Of a stretch of 8,882 nt of DNA, positions 1-6,369 are shown one piece after another. The DNA is from Planctomycetaceae bacterium. Lineage in GTDB: Bacteria > Planctomycetota > Planctomycetia > Planctomycetales > Planctomycetaceae. The stretch covers positions 1 to 8,882 of the forward strand of contig JALWSL010000067.1 of NCBI GenBank assembly GCA_027080405.1, in the 5' to 3' direction. The position numbers were made by a program, and so were the translations under genes. Each line of letters starts with the position of its first letter. Positions within the stretch are counted from its first letter, which is position 1. The notes below the pieces were generated by a model, which made no database searches, was not told where the DNA came from, and worked only from the letters and a program-made list of their open reading frames with translations.

Positions 1-36
1 CGAGATGTAAATTCCTGCGAGCATCCAGCCTGAATG

Positions 37-74
37 CCGGTGCCCGGTTGCCGGTTCTTGCCCGGTCGCCCGGT
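37..74. repeat. Cluster of five CCGGT motifs just after the LRR gene
   Basis: The pentamer CCGGT occurs at 37-41, 44-48, 51-55, 62-66 and 70-74, mostly inside TGCCCGGT-like units spaced 7 to 11 bases apart. The last copy touches the stop codon of the leucine-rich-repeat gene on the minus strand. CCGG is its own reverse complement, so many alternative short hairpins are possible, but none has long arms or a following T tract on the minus strand. It may be a degenerate simple repeat or a weak 3' end structure. The rest of 1-73 shows no gene. Confidence 0.4.
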
Positions 75-1432
75 TATTGAATGGTGAGACCGGGAATCGC
101 GGCTTTAATCGCCTTGATGCCAGCTTCGGTAACTTTCGTGTTGCCCAGTGTGATGGACTTCAGTTTCTTCAAACCGTGCAGTTTTTTGAGCCCCTCATCG
201 GAAACTTGCGTCAGCTTGAGATTGATTTTTTCCAGGTTGGTCAGCTTCGCCACGTATGTCATCGCCTGATCGGAGATTTCTGTTTCTTCCAGATTGAGCG
301 ATTTCAGGTTGGTTAAACCAGTCAGGGAAGCCAGACCGTCATCGGTAATTCTGGTGAACCAGAGTTCGAGCACCTCCAGTTTTTTCAACCCACCCAGGTG
401 GGCCAGTCCTTCGTCCCCGATGAAGGTTTCGTTGAGGTCGAGGGTTTGCAGGTTTTTCAGATCTTTCAGGAAAGCGCAACCTTCGTCCGAAATGGCGGTG
501 TCACGGATCGACAGTTTTTTCAGCGAAGTCAGCGTGCCGATAATCTTGAAGCCGTCGTCACTGACGTCGTCCCGACGCAGATGCAGTACCTGCAATTGTG
601 TCATCCCGGCCAGATTTTTGACCCCCTCATCATTGATCTGAGTGTCATCCATTTCGAGCAGTTTCCAATCCTTGCGTTTGCCCAGCGTATCCAGTGCGGC
701 ATTGGTCAGGTTTGTCAGATTCACTCCCAGTGATTTCAGTGTCGGGATTTCAGTCAAGGTTTTGATGCCCGCGTCGCTGATTTTGGTTCGGTCGAGTTTG
801 ACTGTTGCCAGTTTGGCAAGCTCTTTCAGATGAACCAACCCGGCGTCTCCCACGTTGGTGAATCGCAAATCGAGTTCGCGCAGGTTGTCGAGATCTTTCA
901 GATGGGCCAGTCCCGCATCGCTGAAGTTGGTTCGCCGAAGCATTAAAGCGGCCAGTTGGGTCATCCCGCTGATATTCTTCAGTCCTTCGTCATCCGTGCG
1001 CGTTCCTTCAACGGAGAGAACCTTCAGAGTCTTCAGCCTGGCCACCTGTTTCAGGCCCTCCGAGGTAAAGCCGGGGCCGTACAGAATGAGGCGCTGAAGT
1101 GAATGCAGCCCGGTCAGTCGATCCAGAATTTCATCCGATGATTCCAGCGTGCGAAAATCGGCGACGATCACATTCCCCTGTGCATTTTTTGTCAGCGTGA
1201 CTCCCTGTTTCTCCAGGAACTGAACCGTTTCGGGATCATCTGGAACGACAGTCGGGGTTGATTTAGCCTGATTGGCCTGATCGGCAGAGCTGGCCTTTTG
1301 CTCCGTTTTTTTCTGTTCAGGTGATTGCGGTTGGCAACCGCTTAGCAAGGAAGTCAACAGAGAAGTCGTCAACAGCAACAGAGAAAGCGATACATGGATA
1401 CTGACAGTTTTCGTTTTGACCGGTCCGGGCAT
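74..1432 (-). CDS. Lipoprotein made of 14 tandem 24-residue leucine-rich repeats
   Basis: This is a predicted 452-residue lipid-anchored protein of the cell envelope; its binding partner is unknown. Residues 1-33 form a lipoprotein signal: basic start (K7, K9), hydrophobic core about 12-30, and lipobox L30-S31-G32-C33. The open frame runs back to a TTG at 1510, but starting at the ATG at 1432 puts the signal at the N-terminus and leaves GGAAAG about nine bases upstream. Residues 34-65 are a Gln/Lys/Ser-rich linker. Residues 108-443 are exactly fourteen 24-residue repeats with no insertion, of pattern LxxLxxLxLxxTxIxDxGLxxL, followed by a nine-residue tail. The repeats resemble the cysteine-containing/RI-like LRR class common in planctomycetes, which usually mediates protein binding; no enzymatic domain is present. 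The gene stands alone, divergent from the oxidoreductase gene. Confidence 0.9.
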   Translation of the reverse strand: MPGPVKTKTVSIHVSLSLLLLTTSLLTSLLSGCQPQSPEQKKTEQKASSADQANQAKSTPTVVPDDPETVQFLEKQGVTLTKNAQGNVIVADFRTLESSDEILDRLTGLHSLQRLILYGPGFTSEGLKQVARLKTLKVLSVEGTRTDDEGLKNISGMTQLAALMLRRTNFSDAGLAHLKDLDNLRELDLRFTNVGDAGLVHLKELAKLATVKLDRTKISDAGIKTLTEIPTLKSLGVNLTNLTNAALDTLGKRKDWKLLEMDDTQINDEGVKNLAGMTQLQVLHLRRDDVSDDGFKIIGTLTSLKKLSIRDTAISDEGCAFLKDLKNLQTLDLNETFIGDEGLAHLGGLKKLEVLELWFTRITDDGLASLTGLTNLKSLNLEETEISDQAMTYVAKLTNLEKINLKLTQVSDEGLKKLHGLKKLKSITLGNTKVTEAGIKAIKAAIPGLTIQ

Positions 1433-1767
1433 TTCTTTTCTTTCCAGGGTATTTCGTGGTGTGCGGCGTTGGTTATGCCGATAGAAGTTGCGTTCAAAGT
1501 GAACATTCAATTGCGGGAATCAACCGACTTTTCTTGGTGAATATACTCTAACCACTTGCCATCTGCTTGTTCAATCCTTCTAATGGAATATCAGATTCCA
1601 TTGATGGGATCGGTCCCAGCCGGGCTGGTTTGATTTGGGAGTCGCGTGGTGTGTCAACTTGAATTCGTCAGTTGCTTCCTGCTTTCCTGAATCCGTAATT
1701 ACCGTTTTAATATGTGTGGCAGGAAAAGTCACTGTTCCGTTAACTGATACCAGAAAAGGGAATTCAA
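1433..1767. other. Divergent intergenic region between LRR lipoprotein and oxidoreductase genes
   Basis: This 335-base gap must hold the promoters of both flanking genes. No gene is seen in it. It contains a cluster of inverted repeats at 1582-1628, listed separately. A possible plus-strand promoter is TTGCTT at 1672-1677 and TAATTA at 1696-1701, 18 bases apart, but planctomycete promoters are poorly defined and this is a weak match. A Shine-Dalgarno-like AAGGG at 1756-1760 lies seven bases before the oxidoreductase ATG. Confidence 0.6.
1582..1628. promoter_or_regulatory. Cluster of three adjacent dyads in a divergent promoter region
   Basis: Three inverted repeats lie end to end. The first has perfect 8-base arms AATGGAAT (1582-1589) and ATTCCATT (1595-1602) around a 5-base spacer. 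The second has arms TGGGA (1605-1609) and TCCCA (1614-1618). The third has arms CCAGCC (1616-1621) and GGCTGG (1623-1628), and shares three bases with the second. The position between divergent genes fits an operator for one or both. The elements could also fold in the 5' leader of the oxidoreductase mRNA. No known regulator motif was recognised. Confidence 0.35.
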
Positions 1768-3090
1768 ATGACACAACAAGCATCACGTCGAGATTTTTTG
1801 AAGACCAGTGCGGCGGCTTCCGTCGGGGCGGCGTTTTGGGTCGCCAACGAGCCGAAAGTCAGCTTGGGCAACAATGCCCTTGAAAAGTTGAACTTTGCCT
1901 GCATCGGTGTTGAAGGTAAAGGTTCCAGCGACACCGATTCGGCTGGCCGCTACGGCAATGTAGTCGCGCTGTGCGATATTGATGAAAGCCGTCTGAATAA
2001 AAAAGCCCGGCGATACAAGGGCGTGGCCAAGTATGTCGATTATCGTGAGATGCTCGATGAAATGGGCGACAAGATCGACGCCGTTACTGTCAGTACGCCG
2101 GATCATTCCCATGCGCCCGCTTCCGCCCTTGCGATCAGGGCAGGCAAACATTGCTTTACCCAGAAGCCGCTGACCTGGTCTGTCATGGAGGCCCGCAAAC
2201 TTCGTGAGTTGGCGAATGAGCACAAAGTCGCCACTCAAATGGGTAACCAGGGAACTTCGCACGATGGGTTGCGCGAAGGTGTTGAAGTGCTGCGAGCTGG
2301 CGCGATCGGCGATGTCAGCGAAGTGCACGTCTGGACGAACCGTCCGGTCTGGCCACAGGGAACCGGACGCCCACAGGGAAAGGAGGCGATTCCTGAAGGA
2401 TTGCATTGGGATCTGTTCCTCGGGCCTGCTCCGGTGCGACCTTACAGCTCGGCCTATCATCCGTTCAAGTGGCGTGGATGGCTCGATTTCGGCACCGGCG
2501 CGCTGGGCGATATGGCTTGTCACACCGCGAACATGGTTGTAATGGCTCTTGAACTGTTCGATCCGATTTCTGTCGTTTCAGATGATACCGGGATTGTTGA
2601 AAACGAAACCTATCCGCAATCTTCAACGATTACGTTCCAGTTCGGAAAAACGGATAAGCGTGGTCCGGTGAAGATGACCTGGTACGACGGTGGTCGCAAA
2701 CCGAGTGTCGATCTGATCCAGGGTGAAGAGTTCTCGAACAGTGGTTCACTGGTTGTTGGTTCGGCCGGGACGCTGTTCTCACCGAATGATTACGGCTCCC
2801 AGTTCTTCCTGCTTCCGAAAGAGAAGTTCAAAGATTACAAGAAGCCGGAACCGACACTGCCTCGTTCACCCGGGCACTTCAAGGAATTTGCGATTGCCTG
2901 TGCAGGCGGCCCGCCCGCGATGTCCAACTTCAACTATGCGTCCCGCTTGACGGAGACCATTTTGTTAGGCAACGCAGCGATGAAAGCCGGGAAGAAACTG
3001 GAGTGGGATGCCAAAGCGGCCAAATTTACCAACGCTCCGGAAGCAAACCAGTACCTTGGCAGAACCTACCGTGATGGTTGGAAACTGTAA
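1768..3090 (+). CDS. Gfo/Idh/MocA family oxidoreductase with Tat signal
   Basis: This 440-residue protein is a predicted NAD(P)-dependent oxidoreductase of the glucose-fructose oxidoreductase/inositol dehydrogenase family, which acts on sugars, cyclitols or their derivatives. Its substrate cannot be read from the sequence. A twin-arginine motif SRRDFLK is at residues 6-12 with a hydrophobic stretch about 13-26, so it is probably exported folded with its cofactor. The Rossmann nucleotide loop is G47-V-E-G50-K-G52. The usual EKP motif is QKP here, with the family lysine at K133, and D248/H252 in GDMACH match the conserved C-domain active-site motif. The C-terminal [14 protein letters not shown] block is typical of planctomycete paralogues. 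The start is supported by AAGGG seven bases upstream. The gene appears monocistronic, with a terminator 130 bases after the stop. Confidence 0.93.
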   Translation: MTQQASRRDFLKTSAAASVGAAFWVANEPKVSLGNNALEKLNFACIGVEGKGSSDTDSAGRYGNVVALCDIDESRLNKKARRYKGVAKYVDYREMLDEMGDKIDAVTVSTPDHSHAPASALAIRAGKHCFTQKPLTWSVMEARKLRELANEHKVATQMGNQGTSHDGLREGVEVLRAGAIGDVSEVHVWTNRPVWPQGTGRPQGKEAIPEGLHWDLFLGPAPVRPYSSAYHPFKWRGWLDFGTGALGDMACHTANMVVMALELFDPISVVSDDTGIVENETYPQSSTITFQFGKTDKRGPVKMTWYDGGRKPSVDLIQGEEFSNSGSLVVGSAGTLFSPNDYGSQFFLLPKEKFKDYKKPEPTLPRSPGHFKEFAIACAGGPPAMSNFNYASRLTETILLGNAAMKAGKKLEWDAKAAKFTNAPEANQYLGRTYRDGWKL

Positions 3091-3501
3091 GGTTCTGAAT
3101 GATCGTTGTCTGTTATAGCAGCGAATCTTCCCGGTGCGGCAGGTCTGTTCTGACCACCGTAACCAAAATGAGATTTTCAAAAGTTTTCGCACCGTTCGTA
3201 AACTTTAACCGTTAGTAGTGCAAAGCCCGGCTCGTTGCAGGCCGGGCTTTGTCTGTTTTTGTGGTGTTGGGGAACTCGGAGATTGATAAAAGATGAAGCG
3301 GATGTGCTCATGACAGAACCGCTGAAATTCGGCGGGATCGACGTTTCTTCCCGGTCAACTGCCGCATTATTTCTCCAGGGAATTCTCCGGAGTCATCCGA
3401 TCACCTTTCAGGATACAATCCGGGGCAGTACGATATGATTTTCAGCGGTGCTGATTTTCTTTCCGAATCGTTCTGTTTTCCTTCGTTAAAGGTTTGTGCC
3501 G
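3091..3501. other. Intergenic region between oxidoreductase and SDR genes
   Basis: This 411-base gap holds the strong intrinsic terminator at 3221-3260 and presumably the promoter of the downstream SDR gene, which I could not place. An open frame from a TTG at 3283 to 3438 (51 residues) has no well-placed ribosome site and no recognisable domain, so it is not called a gene. A weak hairpin TCAGC-GGT-GCTGA (3442-3454) followed by TTTTCTTT lies just after it. AAAGTTT (3180-3186) and AAACTTT (3200-3206) form a further A/T-only dyad. AAAGG at 3488-3492 is the ribosome site for the next gene. Confidence 0.6.
3221..3260 (+). terminator. Rho-independent terminator of the oxidoreductase gene
   Basis: A perfect 11-base-pair stem pairs CAAAGCCCGGC (3221-3231) with GCCGGGCTTTG (3241-3251) across a 9-base loop, and is followed by TCTGTTTTT (3252-3260). 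The GC-rich stem with a T tract is the classic intrinsic terminator form. It lies 130 bases after the oxidoreductase stop and isolates that gene from the SDR gene downstream. Confidence 0.92.
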
Positions 3502-4476
3502 ATGTGTCGATCTCTTGTAACCGGCGGAGCCGGGTTTATTGGCGGGTATGTTGTTGAACACCTTCTCAAGGAAGGGCGTGAAGTGACCGTATTGGACAAT
3601 CTTTCCACCGGTCGGCTTTCCAACCTGGACGCGGTACGCGATCATCCGAGGCTGACAATACGAATCGGTTCCATCACCGATCCCATCCTCGTTTCAGAAG
3701 TGATGCAGGGACAGGATGAAGTCTTTCATCTGGCCGCTGCTGTCGGAGTCAAACTCGTCGCCGATGATCCGGTGCGGACAATCGAAACCAATATTTTCCC
3801 GACAGAATCTCTGCTGCGACTGGCTGTTCAGGGAGGACAGCGATTCTTCCTCGCTTCCACCAGTGAGGTGTACGGAAAAAGCGACCAGGACCGCTTTGAA
3901 GAAGAAGACGATTTGCAATTTGGCCCGACTTCCAAGCCCCGCTGGGCTTATGGTTGCTCGAAGGCCATTGATGAATTTTTGGCCCTGGCCTACCATCGGA
4001 AATTTGGTTTGCCCGTGGTCATTGGCCGCTTCTTCAATGTTGTAGGCCCCAGGCAGGTCGGCAATTACGGAATGGTGATTCCAAGATTTGTCGAAGCGGC
4101 TCTGCGTGGGGAATCGTTGACCGTTTACGATGACGGAATGCAGGTGCGCTGTTTCGCCCATGTTTCAGAGATCGTCAAATGCGTTGTCGGTCTGATGCGG
4201 TGCGACAATCTGGATCATCGCCTTTTCAATATCGGAAGCGATTCGTCAGTCACGATCAGGGATTTGGCGAAACGGGTGATCGATCTGGTCAACCCCGAAC
4301 TGGATATCAACTACGTCCCCTATAAAGAGGCTTACGGACACGATTTCGAAGATGTCCGCAAACGTGTACCCGATGTAACCCGCTTGCAAAAAACGCTTGG
4401 CTTCAAACCGGAAATGCCCCTTGAACAGATCCTGAAAGCGACTATTGCCTGGAAAAAGGAAGCGATGGCCCAATAA
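3502..4476 (+). CDS. NAD-dependent sugar-nucleotide epimerase/dehydratase (extended SDR)
   Basis: This 324-residue cytoplasmic enzyme belongs to the extended short-chain dehydrogenase/reductase family that acts on NDP-sugars. The NAD-binding loop is T7-GGAGFIG14 with D32 at the end of strand beta-2 (VLDNLSTG). The catalytic block is STSEVYG (S119-G125) with Y150 and K154 in YGCSK. The TSE block and RFFNVVGPR resemble UDP-glucuronate decarboxylases, while VLDNLSTG is equally typical of GalE-type epimerases, so the exact reaction is left open. The C-terminal half carries the substrate-binding region ([11 protein letters not shown]) and an LGFKP...W ending usual for the family. A GTG at 3496 is possible, but the ATG at 3502 has AAAGG nine bases upstream against three for the GTG. 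No glycosyltransferase or polysaccharide genes adjoin it. It converges on the beta-propeller gene. Confidence 0.9.
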   Translation: MCRSLVTGGAGFIGGYVVEHLLKEGREVTVLDNLSTGRLSNLDAVRDHPRLTIRIGSITDPILVSEVMQGQDEVFHLAAAVGVKLVADDPVRTIETNIFPTESLLRLAVQGGQRFFLASTSEVYGKSDQDRFEEEDDLQFGPTSKPRWAYGCSKAIDEFLALAYHRKFGLPVVIGRFFNVVGPRQVGNYGMVIPRFVEAALRGESLTVYDDGMQVRCFAHVSEIVKCVVGLMRCDNLDHRLFNIGSDSSVTIRDLAKRVIDLVNPELDINYVPYKEAYGHDFEDVRKRVPDVTRLQKTLGFKPEMPLEQILKATIAWKKEAMAQ

Positions 4477-4604
4477 CAATGAACCGTTTTCAGTAAGTAG
4501 AGAAAAGGCGAAGCGGGGAATCACCGGCTCTGAACCAGTGTTGTTCGCTTCACGTTTCACGTTGGAGCCCGTCAACAACCTGTCAGCGGTCTGGCAATTG
4601 CGTG

Positions 4605-5888
4605 TCAATTATCTGCTTCTGTGTTCGGTTTTGGCGGGTTCGCTTCAGCCTGCTCCTTTTTATCTTCTTGAGGATTGTAGAGCTCGGGAAGGATGGGGCG
4701 TCGTTCGGGGTATTTGTGATAGGCCGGGAAGTCGCTTCCCTGTTCGCGGATCATTACAATCAGGCCATTCTCCTTGGCAAGGAACAGCCGATCGGTGACG
4801 GCGTTGGCCGGCTTGAAATTGAACGAAATCAGGGGGAGCAATCCAATGACACTGCCGTCGTCGGGATTCAACAGGAGTACATTCCCGATTTGATCCGTGG
4901 TGATAACCTGATGGCGCGTTGCAGCCAGAAAATTGACAGCCTTGAGTTGTGCAGCCGGCCAGGCGTGCCGGCCTGTGTCTGCCTTCAATGCGACAATCCC
5001 GCCGGCATCGGGCAGAATGTAGATTCGGTTGTCGATGACGTAAGGTGACTTGCGAATCGGCAATCCTGACAGAAACGACCATTGCACTTTTCCGTTGTTC
5101 GCATTCAGACAGTAGAAGTTGAAATCCTCCGAGGCGACATAGATATACGGCCCCTGCTTCACCAGCGGAGCGGAAATCGGCCCGTCGGTTTCGAATTGGA
5201 ATCGCAGATTTCTTGTTCGTGGACCGACCGAATAGAGTGAGTGATCCAACGAAGCAAAGTTGACCGACAACGGCGTGACAACAGGAGGAGAGGTGATCTT
5301 CTTCCCTGCCTTGTACCGCCAGGCCCGTGTGGACAGCGAATATTCGGGAAGCAGCCTCTCCTGATACAGCTCTTCAATCTTTTTCAAATCGAACGCGTAA
5401 ACAGAACCGTCCAGGGTGCCGATATAAACACGCTCGTCATCAGCAGCCGGGGCCGTTGAAGGCATCTTGGGCAAATCGATCTCCCAGGTCACTCCTCCCT
5501 CAAGACGATCCAGCGAGAAAAGCTTCATGCCTGAAGCGATCAGCACCTGTTTTTTGTTCATGACCGGCATGAAAGAAATATGATCCCTGCGGCCAACTCG
5601 GGTGACCCACATTTTTCGCCCGTTCTCGGCGTCGAACGAGGTCACGATTCCTGAAGTGGAAACGACGATGACGGAACGTTCATCAATCGCAATGTGCCTG
5701 ATTTTATCTCGGGTTGAATTGAGTACAGCCTGTCCCCACCAACCCTGTTCCAGTCCAAAATGAATCAGTATTCGCGAAGGAGGCAAAGGAGACGCACTGA
5801 CCAGATTGCCCTGAGCAAAAACCGGTTGCACCGCACTGATCACTGCAAAAATCCCGGCTGCCGTCAAAACCGCTCTCTTCCCATTCAT
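4605..5888 (-). CDS. Secreted PQQ-like (BamB-type) beta-propeller repeat protein
   Basis: This is a predicted exported 427-residue beta-propeller, probably periplasmic. Residues 1-25 form a Sec signal peptide (basic N-G-K-R, hydrophobic core 8-20, cleavage after VFA25). Blades recur about every 40-50 residues with the PQQ/quinoprotein-type motif of a strand, a 'D-G-x-V-x-A-x-D' turn and an 'xGxxxW' strand: T79-W94, V116-W135, V154-D167, Y250-W270, I289-W310 and V328-G345. A Pro/Glu/Lys-rich tail (about 394-427) follows. No catalytic PQQ-dehydrogenase residues or cytochrome motif were seen, so a scaffold or binding role like BamB is more likely, but unproven. The open frame extends to a TTG at 6008. 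The ATG at 5888 is preferred because GGAG lies seven bases upstream and it gives a clean signal peptide; an ATG at 5909 is the alternative. Confidence 0.85.
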   Translation of the reverse strand: MNGKRAVLTAAGIFAVISAVQPVFAQGNLVSASPLPPSRILIHFGLEQGWWGQAVLNSTRDKIRHIAIDERSVIVVSTSGIVTSFDAENGRKMWVTRVGRRDHISFMPVMNKKQVLIASGMKLFSLDRLEGGVTWEIDLPKMPSTAPAADDERVYIGTLDGSVYAFDLKKIEELYQERLLPEYSLSTRAWRYKAGKKITSPPVVTPLSVNFASLDHSLYSVGPRTRNLRFQFETDGPISAPLVKQGPYIYVASEDFNFYCLNANNGKVQWSFLSGLPIRKSPYVIDNRIYILPDAGGIVALKADTGRHAWPAAQLKAVNFLAATRHQVITTDQIGNVLLLNPDDGSVIGLLPLISFNFKPANAVTDRLFLAKENGLIVMIREQGSDFPAYHKYPERRPILPELYNPQEDKKEQAEANPPKPNTEADN

Positions 5889-6113
5889 CCGAATACTCCA
5901 AAGACTCATATTAAATTGCCCAACTTGCAAACAGGTTGCAAAAGAGATGGTTGCATTGGATTTGTTGATCGTCGCTGTGCTCCAATTTGTCTTGGCCACC
6001 AGCAACAAGGTTCCTCATCGCCAGATCGTCCCTTCCTTCACGCAAAGCGAAAACAGGATCGAATCAGGACGAATCCTCTATCTGAACATCGTCCGCTTTC
6101 GAGTGTAACGATA

Positions 6114-6165
6114 TGATTTCACCCGATTCCAGTACCTGTCTGCTTGAAATCACAGGAATCCGGGT
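6114..6165. promoter_or_regulatory. Two interleaved inverted repeats (A-B-A'-B' order)
   Basis: Arm A TGATTTCA (6114-6121) is matched by A' TGAAATCA (6145-6152). Arm B CCCGATTCC (6122-6130) is matched by B' GGAATCCGGG (6155-6164) with one extra C. Because the pairs interleave and A directly abuts B, the two hairpins would exclude each other in RNA. As DNA they could be overlapping operator half-sites. No regulator is known to me for this pattern. Confidence 0.3.
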
Positions 6166-6168
6166 ATT

Positions 6169-6204
6169 TCTGCCGACATAATAGACTCAGGCGGACTTTT
6201 TTTT
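6169..6204 (+). terminator. Possible weak intrinsic terminator or attenuator upstream of the HEAT gene
   Basis: TCTGCC (6169-6174) can pair with GGCGGA (6190-6195) including one G-U pair, across a 15-base loop, and is followed after one C by eight consecutive T (6197-6204). The stem is short and the loop long, so termination would be weak. No plus-strand gene precedes it, so if real it would act on a leader transcript. Confidence 0.2.
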
Positions 6205-6226
6205 CCAGGAACATCTCGCTGGCTGG

Positions 6227-6240
6227 TGTTCATGTGAACA
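6227..6240. promoter_or_regulatory. 14-base near-palindrome TGTTCA-TG-TGAACA
   Basis: Two perfect 6-base arms flank a central TG, about 130 bases before the HEAT-repeat gene start. The size and symmetry fit a site for a dimeric repressor or activator. It is not a match I can assign to a named regulator, and short dyads of this length also occur by chance. Confidence 0.25.
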
Positions 6241-6369
6241 ATCTGGATTGATTCTGGCAAAGTTTCCAGTAAGTTCTTGCCGACTGAACTGATTTGGTTT
6301 TACCATGACATCATTAAAGGCGGCTAAACCGGCTTGCGTGAAGGGTTTTCAATTTCCGGGTCTTACCAC

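Larger units (their letters stand above)
5889..6369. other. Long divergent intergenic region between propeller and HEAT-repeat genes
   Basis: This 481-base gap contains no supportable gene; open frames inside it are short, lack ribosome sites and look like noise. It should hold the promoters of both flanking genes. It holds two interleaved inverted repeats (6114-6164), a weak stem followed by eight T residues (6169-6204) and a 14-base dyad (6227-6240), each listed separately. No clear -35/-10 pair was recognised on either strand. Confidence 0.6.

Noticed and set aside
1783..2523. 246-codon open frame on the minus strand inside the oxidoreductase gene
   Set aside because: It is the reverse shadow of a well-supported Gfo/Idh/MocA gene with all family motifs on the plus strand; the minus-strand product has no recognisable domain.
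3180..3206. A/T-only dyad AAAGTTT...AAACTTT as a regulatory hairpin
   Set aside because: Seven A/T-rich pairs around a 13-base loop are weak and expected by chance; the real terminator lies just downstream.
4522..4540. Hairpin CACCGG-CTCTGAA-CCAGTG in the convergent gap, as a shared terminator
   Set aside because: The stem has a C-A mismatch on the plus strand and a G-U pair on the minus strand, and neither strand has a convincing T tract right after it.
6114..6164. H-type pseudoknot from the interleaved inverted repeats
   Set aside because: With no base between arms A and B and only two bases between A' and B', the loops are too short to span the stems, so alternative hairpins are more likely than a pseudoknot.
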